Positions 5,665-8,281 of a DNA stretch of 8,281 nucleotides are shown in pieces; position 1 is the stretch's first letter, and each line of letters opens with the position of its first letter. This DNA is from Modestobacter sp. Its GTDB lineage: Bacteria > Actinomycetota > Actinomycetes > Mycobacteriales > Geodermatophilaceae. The notes under the pieces are model-generated. The model was not told the DNA's origin, did not search any database, and worked only from the letters and a program-made list of their open reading frames with translations. The position numbers and the translations under genes were made by a program. The stretch covers positions 1 to 8,281 of the forward strand of contig JAOPUQ010000190.1 of assembly GCA_025963425.1 (NCBI GenBank), read 5' to 3'.

Positions 5665-6779
5665 CAGCTGACTCTCCCTATGTTCCAGAACGACGGCCCG
5701 ATGGGTTCGGGGAAGTCGCCGCGGGCAACGAAGTACCCCTCGTCGTCGACGGCGATGGGCAGCTGCGGCAGGGAGCGCGTCGCCGGGCCGAAGATCGGCT
5801 TGGCGCCCTGGGTGACGTCGAACTGCGACTGGTGGCAGGGGCACAGGATCCGGCTGGTCTCCTGCTCGTAGAGCGACACCGGGCAGCCGGCGTGCGTGCA
5901 GATCTTCGAGTAGGCCACGTAGTCGCCGTAGCCGAAGTCCTCCTGGCCCGCGCGGGGCTGGACCTCCGCCATCTGCTCCGGCCGGAGCCGGATCAGCATG
6001 AGCGGGGAGTCGGCGGAGAAGTGGCCACCGGGGACCGCCGGGAAGACCGTGGCCAGCGAGCCGGGCTCCTGGTCTCCGGGGCGGATCGGGGTGCCGTCGT
6101 CACGGACGATGCGCACACCGTCGGCCCACAGGGTGGTGCCGAGCGGGTTGCCGGTGTTCGGGTTCTTCAGCATGCCGCCCAGGGGAGCGATCAGCATGGC
6201 CCCGAAGGCGGCTCCCATGAAGCCCAGTGTGCGCGTCATCGCTTTGCGGCGGGTGAGCCCCGAGTTGGTGAGTGCCCCGTTGAGCGTCGCCGCGGTCGTG
6301 ACGCGATCGAAGTGGGACCCGTCGTGCTTGTCCTGCACCGCCGTCTCGTGCGGCAGGAGTTTCTTGACGAAGAGCACCAGGCCGATGCCGACGCTGATCA
6401 GCGACAGGCCCATGGTGAGGCCCACCAGCGGGGTGTAGAGGTCGCTCCACAGGCTGCCGTCGATCCGCCAGCGCCAGGTCGGCAGGAACCAGCCGGAGCC
6501 GACGTAGACCACGAGGAAGGCGAGGGCGAACACCCCGGCGAGGAAGAACCACAGGGTGACCTGCCGGCTCGCCTGCTTCTCCAGCCTGGAGCCGGGCGCG
6601 GGCGCGGGGTCGACGTGCAGGACCTCGACACCGTCGTACCGGGCACCGAGCCGGTCGAGCTCGGTGGCGTCCATCGCGGCGAGACGCTCGGGCGAGTAGT
6701 CGTCGTCCGGCCCGCCGTGGAGCGGACCGGGCTCGTCCGTGCCGCCGGCGGAGCCGGGGCGGTGGTCAGTGGTGGTCAC
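5664..6779 (-). CDS. qcrA: Ubiquinol/menaquinol-cytochrome c reductase Rieske iron-sulfur subunit
   Basis: Rieske 2Fe-2S subunit of the bcc complex, 371 residues, which carries one electron from menaquinol at the Qo site to cytochrome cc. The first 70 residues are acidic and Pro/Gly-rich. Membrane segments lie at about 75-94, 115-138 and 184-203, the three-helix form typical of Actinobacteria. Arg-Arg-Lys (177-179) just before the third helix fits the twin-arginine signal that, in Streptomyces, has the Tat system insert this last helix and export the folded cluster domain. Cluster ligands are Cys294 and His296 (CTHAGC) and Cys313 and His316 (CPCH); Cys299 and Cys315 are the expected disulfide pair. 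The start is GTG 6779, overlapping the qcrC stop in GTGA (4 nt), and its stop overlaps the qcrB start by 1 nt, so all three are translationally coupled. Confidence 0.97.
   Translation of the reverse strand: MTTTDHRPGSAGGTDEPGPLHGGPDDDYSPERLAAMDATELDRLGARYDGVEVLHVDPAPAPGSRLEKQASRQVTLWFFLAGVFALAFLVVYVGSGWFLPTWRWRIDGSLWSDLYTPLVGLTMGLSLISVGIGLVLFVKKLLPHETAVQDKHDGSHFDRVTTAATLNGALTNSGLTRRKAMTRTLGFMGAAFGAMLIAPLGGMLKNPNTGNPLGTTLWADGVRIVRDDGTPIRPGDQEPGSLATVFPAVPGGHFSADSPLMLIRLRPEQMAEVQPRAGQEDFGYGDYVAYSKICTHAGCPVSLYEQETSRILCPCHQSQFDVTQGAKPIFGPATRSLPQLPIAVDDEGYFVARGDFPEPIGPSFWNIGRVS
5672..5678 (-). promoter_or_regulatory. Ribosome binding site of qcrB inside the qcrA 3' end
   Basis: On the minus strand GGGAGAG lies 7 nt before the qcrB ATG at 5664 and is part of the last codons of qcrA. 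It supports this start over others and shows that qcrB can recruit ribosomes in spite of the one-base overlap. Confidence 0.6.
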
Positions 6780-7660
6780 GCCTTCGTCCCCATCCAGAAG
6801 ATCCCGAACAGCAGGGCGCCCATGCCCACGACCCAGATGACCAGGCCCTCGGCCACCGGGCCGACGCGGCCGATGCCGGCGCCGCCGGGGTCGGCCGTGG
6901 TCTTGATGGTCTGGACGTAGTTGATGATCGCGCGCTTCTCGTCCGGCGTCAGCTGGTTGTCACCGAACACCGGCATGTTCTCCGGGCCGGAGAGCATGGC
7001 CGTGTAGAGGGTCATGTCGTTGGCGTCCAGCAGCGTGGGGGCCCGCTTGCCCGAGGACAGCGCACCGCCCATGCCGGTGAAGTTGTGGCACTGGGCGCAG
7101 TTGAGCCGGAACAGCTCCCCGCCCTCGGCCAGATCGCCGTCGCGGAGGTCGCCGGAGGGGAGGGTCGGACCCCCGCCGTTCTCCTGCACGTAGGCCATCA
7201 GCTGGTCGATCTCCTCGTCGGAGAAGAGCGTTGGGCGCTCGGCCGCCTGGGCCTCCTGCCGCACCAGCGGCATGCGGCCGGTGTGCACCTGGAAGTACAC
7301 CGAGGCCTCACCGACCCCGATGAGCGAGGGACCGCGGTCCTGGACGCCCTGCAGGTTGGACCCGTGGCAGGTGATGCAGCTGCGGGTGTAGATCTCCCGA
7401 CCGGCCTCGACCGCGGAGGACGGGTTGCCGGTCGGGTCGTCGGCGGCGCTGGCACCGGGGGCGAGCGCCGAGTAGCCGACCCCGGTGAGGACCAGGGCGG
7501 CCATCAGGCCGGCGACGTTGGCGATCCGGCGGCGCTGCTTGGAGCGGCGACGCGCACGGGCCGCGGAGGCCGGTGAGCCCGCGTCGGGACGGCGGCGCAG
7601 GCTCAGCCTGCGGCGACCGCCCTCGAGGGGGGCTTCGGACGAGGGGTTCGTGGTGGACAC
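6776..7660 (-). CDS. qcrC: Di-haem cytochrome c subunit of the bcc complex (cytochrome cc)
   Basis: Membrane-anchored cytochrome c with two haems, 294 residues, which replaces both cytochrome c1 and a soluble cytochrome c by passing electrons directly from QcrA to the CuA centre of CtaC. An Arg-rich cytoplasmic N-terminus (13 Arg in residues 16-45) leads to an N-terminal helix at about 47-66, followed by an extracellular stretch. The two haem sites are Cys95-x-x-Cys98-His99 and Cys188-x-x-Cys191-His192. Likely sixth ligands are Met130 (GRMP) and Met229 (ENMP). The C-terminal anchor spans about 271-291 and ends in a short MGTKA tail. All features match the actinobacterial family. The start is GTG 7660, 7 nt after the ctaE stop, with AGGGA just upstream overlapping that stop. 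It overlaps qcrA by 4 nt. Confidence 0.97.
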   Translation of the reverse strand: MSTTNPSSEAPLEGGRRRLSLRRRPDAGSPASAARARRRSKQRRRIANVAGLMAALVLTGVGYSALAPGASAADDPTGNPSSAVEAGREIYTRSCITCHGSNLQGVQDRGPSLIGVGEASVYFQVHTGRMPLVRQEAQAAERPTLFSDEEIDQLMAYVQENGGGPTLPSGDLRDGDLAEGGELFRLNCAQCHNFTGMGGALSSGKRAPTLLDANDMTLYTAMLSGPENMPVFGDNQLTPDEKRAIINYVQTIKTTADPGGAGIGRVGPVAEGLVIWVVGMGALLFGIFWMGTKA

Positions 7661-7667
7661 CGGTTCC

Positions 7668-8281
7668 CTAGCGGATCAGGTAGATCGTGGCGAAGAGCCC
7701 GACCCACACGACGTCGACGAAGTGCCAGTAGTAGGAGACCACGATCGCGGAGGTCGCCTGCGCTGGTGTGAACCGGCCCATGGTGGACCGGATGAGCACG
7801 AACACGAAGGCCACGAGGCCACCGATCACGTGCAGCGCGTGGAAGCCGGTGGTCAGGTAGAACACCGAGCCGTAGGTCGACGAGGAGATCGTCGTGTCGA
7901 AGTGCGTCACCAGGTTGCGGTACTCGTTCGCCTGCCCGAGCACGAAGATCAGGCCCATCACGAAGGTGATGGTGAACCAGCGGCGCAGGCCGTAGACGTT
8001 GCCGCTCTCCGCGGCGAACACGCCGAACTGACAGGTGACCGAGGAGAGCACCAGGATCAGGGTGAAGACCGTGGCGTACGGCACGTCGAGCTCGGTGGGC
8101 TCCGGCGGCCAGCCGTCGAGGGCGCGGGCGCGCGCGGTGAAGTACATGGCGAACAGGCCGGCGAAGAACATCAGCTCACTGGCGAGCCAGACGATCGTGC
8201 CGACGCTGACCATGTTCGGTCGGGTCAGGGAGTGCACCCGCGAGGTGTCGAAGGTGCTGCTCGCCACGGGGGCCGTTGTCA
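7668..8281 (-). CDS. ctaE: Cytochrome c oxidase subunit III, start at or just beyond the window edge
   Basis: Subunit III of the aa3 oxidase, a non-catalytic membrane subunit bound to subunit I. From GTG 8267 it would have 199 residues. Numbered this way, it shows RVHSLTRPNMVSVGT (10-24), Ser30-Glu31 on the first helix, TTGFHALHVIGG (139-150) with His143 and His146, and WHFVDVVW (181-188), all hallmarks of the family. Five membrane segments can be seen at about 24-44, 64-84, 96-113, 135-159 and 174-197, the short form lacking the first two helices of the seven-helix type. The frame stays open to the right edge, and the edge bases read TG-ACA-ACG-GCC-CCC on the minus strand. A start codon with its first base at 8282 would give Met-Thr-Thr-Ala-Pro-Val. 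No Shine-Dalgarno sequence precedes GTG 8267, so I think the start lies one base outside. It is the first visible gene of the ctaE-qcrCAB operon. Confidence 0.95.
   Translation of the reverse strand, partial: TTAPVASSTFDTSRVHSLTRPNMVSVGTIVWLASELMFFAGLFAMYFTARARALDGWPPEPTELDVPYATVFTLILVLSSVTCQFGVFAAESGNVYGLRRWFTITFVMGLIFVLGQANEYRNLVTHFDTTISSSTYGSVFYLTTGFHALHVIGGLVAFVFVLIRSTMGRFTPAQATSAIVVSYYWHFVDVVWVGLFATIYLIR

Noticed and set aside
4213..5871. 552-codon open frame on the plus strand opposite qcrB
   Set aside because: It mirrors the third-position GC bias of qcrB. The product is a soluble Asp/Arg/Glu/Gln-rich low-complexity sequence without motifs, while the opposite strand codes for a protein with all haem ligands.
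5643..6920. 425-codon open frame on the plus strand opposite qcrA
   Set aside because: It is a shadow of qcrA, whose Rieske motifs are intact on the other strand; no ribosome site or domain supports the plus-strand frame.
1..8281. Search for CRISPR arrays, insertion sequences, tRNA genes, phage or defence genes
   Set aside because: No regularly spaced repeats, transposase motifs, terminal inverted repeats, tRNA cloverleaf sequences or related proteins were seen; the window is filled by core respiratory genes.

Overview
This window is a high-GC actinobacterial chromosome segment that carries most of the cytochrome bcc-aa3 (complex III-IV) respiratory supercomplex locus. Support for Actinomycetota: GC-rich codon use throughout, many GTG starts, a di-haem cytochrome c (QcrC) with a C-terminal anchor, a three-helix Rieske protein, a PDWY (not PEWY) motif in cytochrome b, and the actinobacterial subunit IV (CtaF). 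The gene order asnB / ctaC-ctaF / (spacer gene) / qcrB-qcrA-qcrC-ctaE matches the Mycobacterium tuberculosis Rv2201-Rv2193 block as I remember it, with different small genes between. The style of the small genes suggests the Geodermatophilaceae or a nearby order (inference only).

Layout. From 1 to 1592, three genes read leftward: a GutM/SURF1-N-like membrane protein, a DUF3817 membrane protein, and the 5' part of asnB, cut by the left edge inside the synthetase ATP-binding loop. From 1593 to 1854 lies a divergent promoter region. From 1855 to 3180, ctaC and ctaF read rightward and end at a strong 17-bp terminator hairpin (3195-3232). A small leftward PspC-domain gene follows (3304-3684), then a spacer with a second strong hairpin (3895-3933) that ends the leftward operon. 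That operon fills the rest of the window in the transcription order ctaE, qcrC, qcrA, qcrB (8281 down to 3949). It is tightly packed: a 7-nt gap, a 4-nt overlap and a 1-nt overlap.

How the genes work together. QcrB (haems b), QcrA (2Fe-2S) and QcrC (two haems c) oxidise menaquinol and pass electrons to the CuA centre of CtaC. CtaE and CtaF are further subunits of the aa3 oxidase. The catalytic subunit I gene (ctaD) is not between ctaC and ctaF and must lie elsewhere.

I find no mobile element, CRISPR array, tRNA or rRNA gene, phage gene or defence gene, and no evidence of a wholly new system. The less ordinary points are the two small membrane-protein genes between asnB and ctaC, the repeat-bearing tail of QcrB, the PspC gene between the converging respiratory operons, and some start-site and promoter details.
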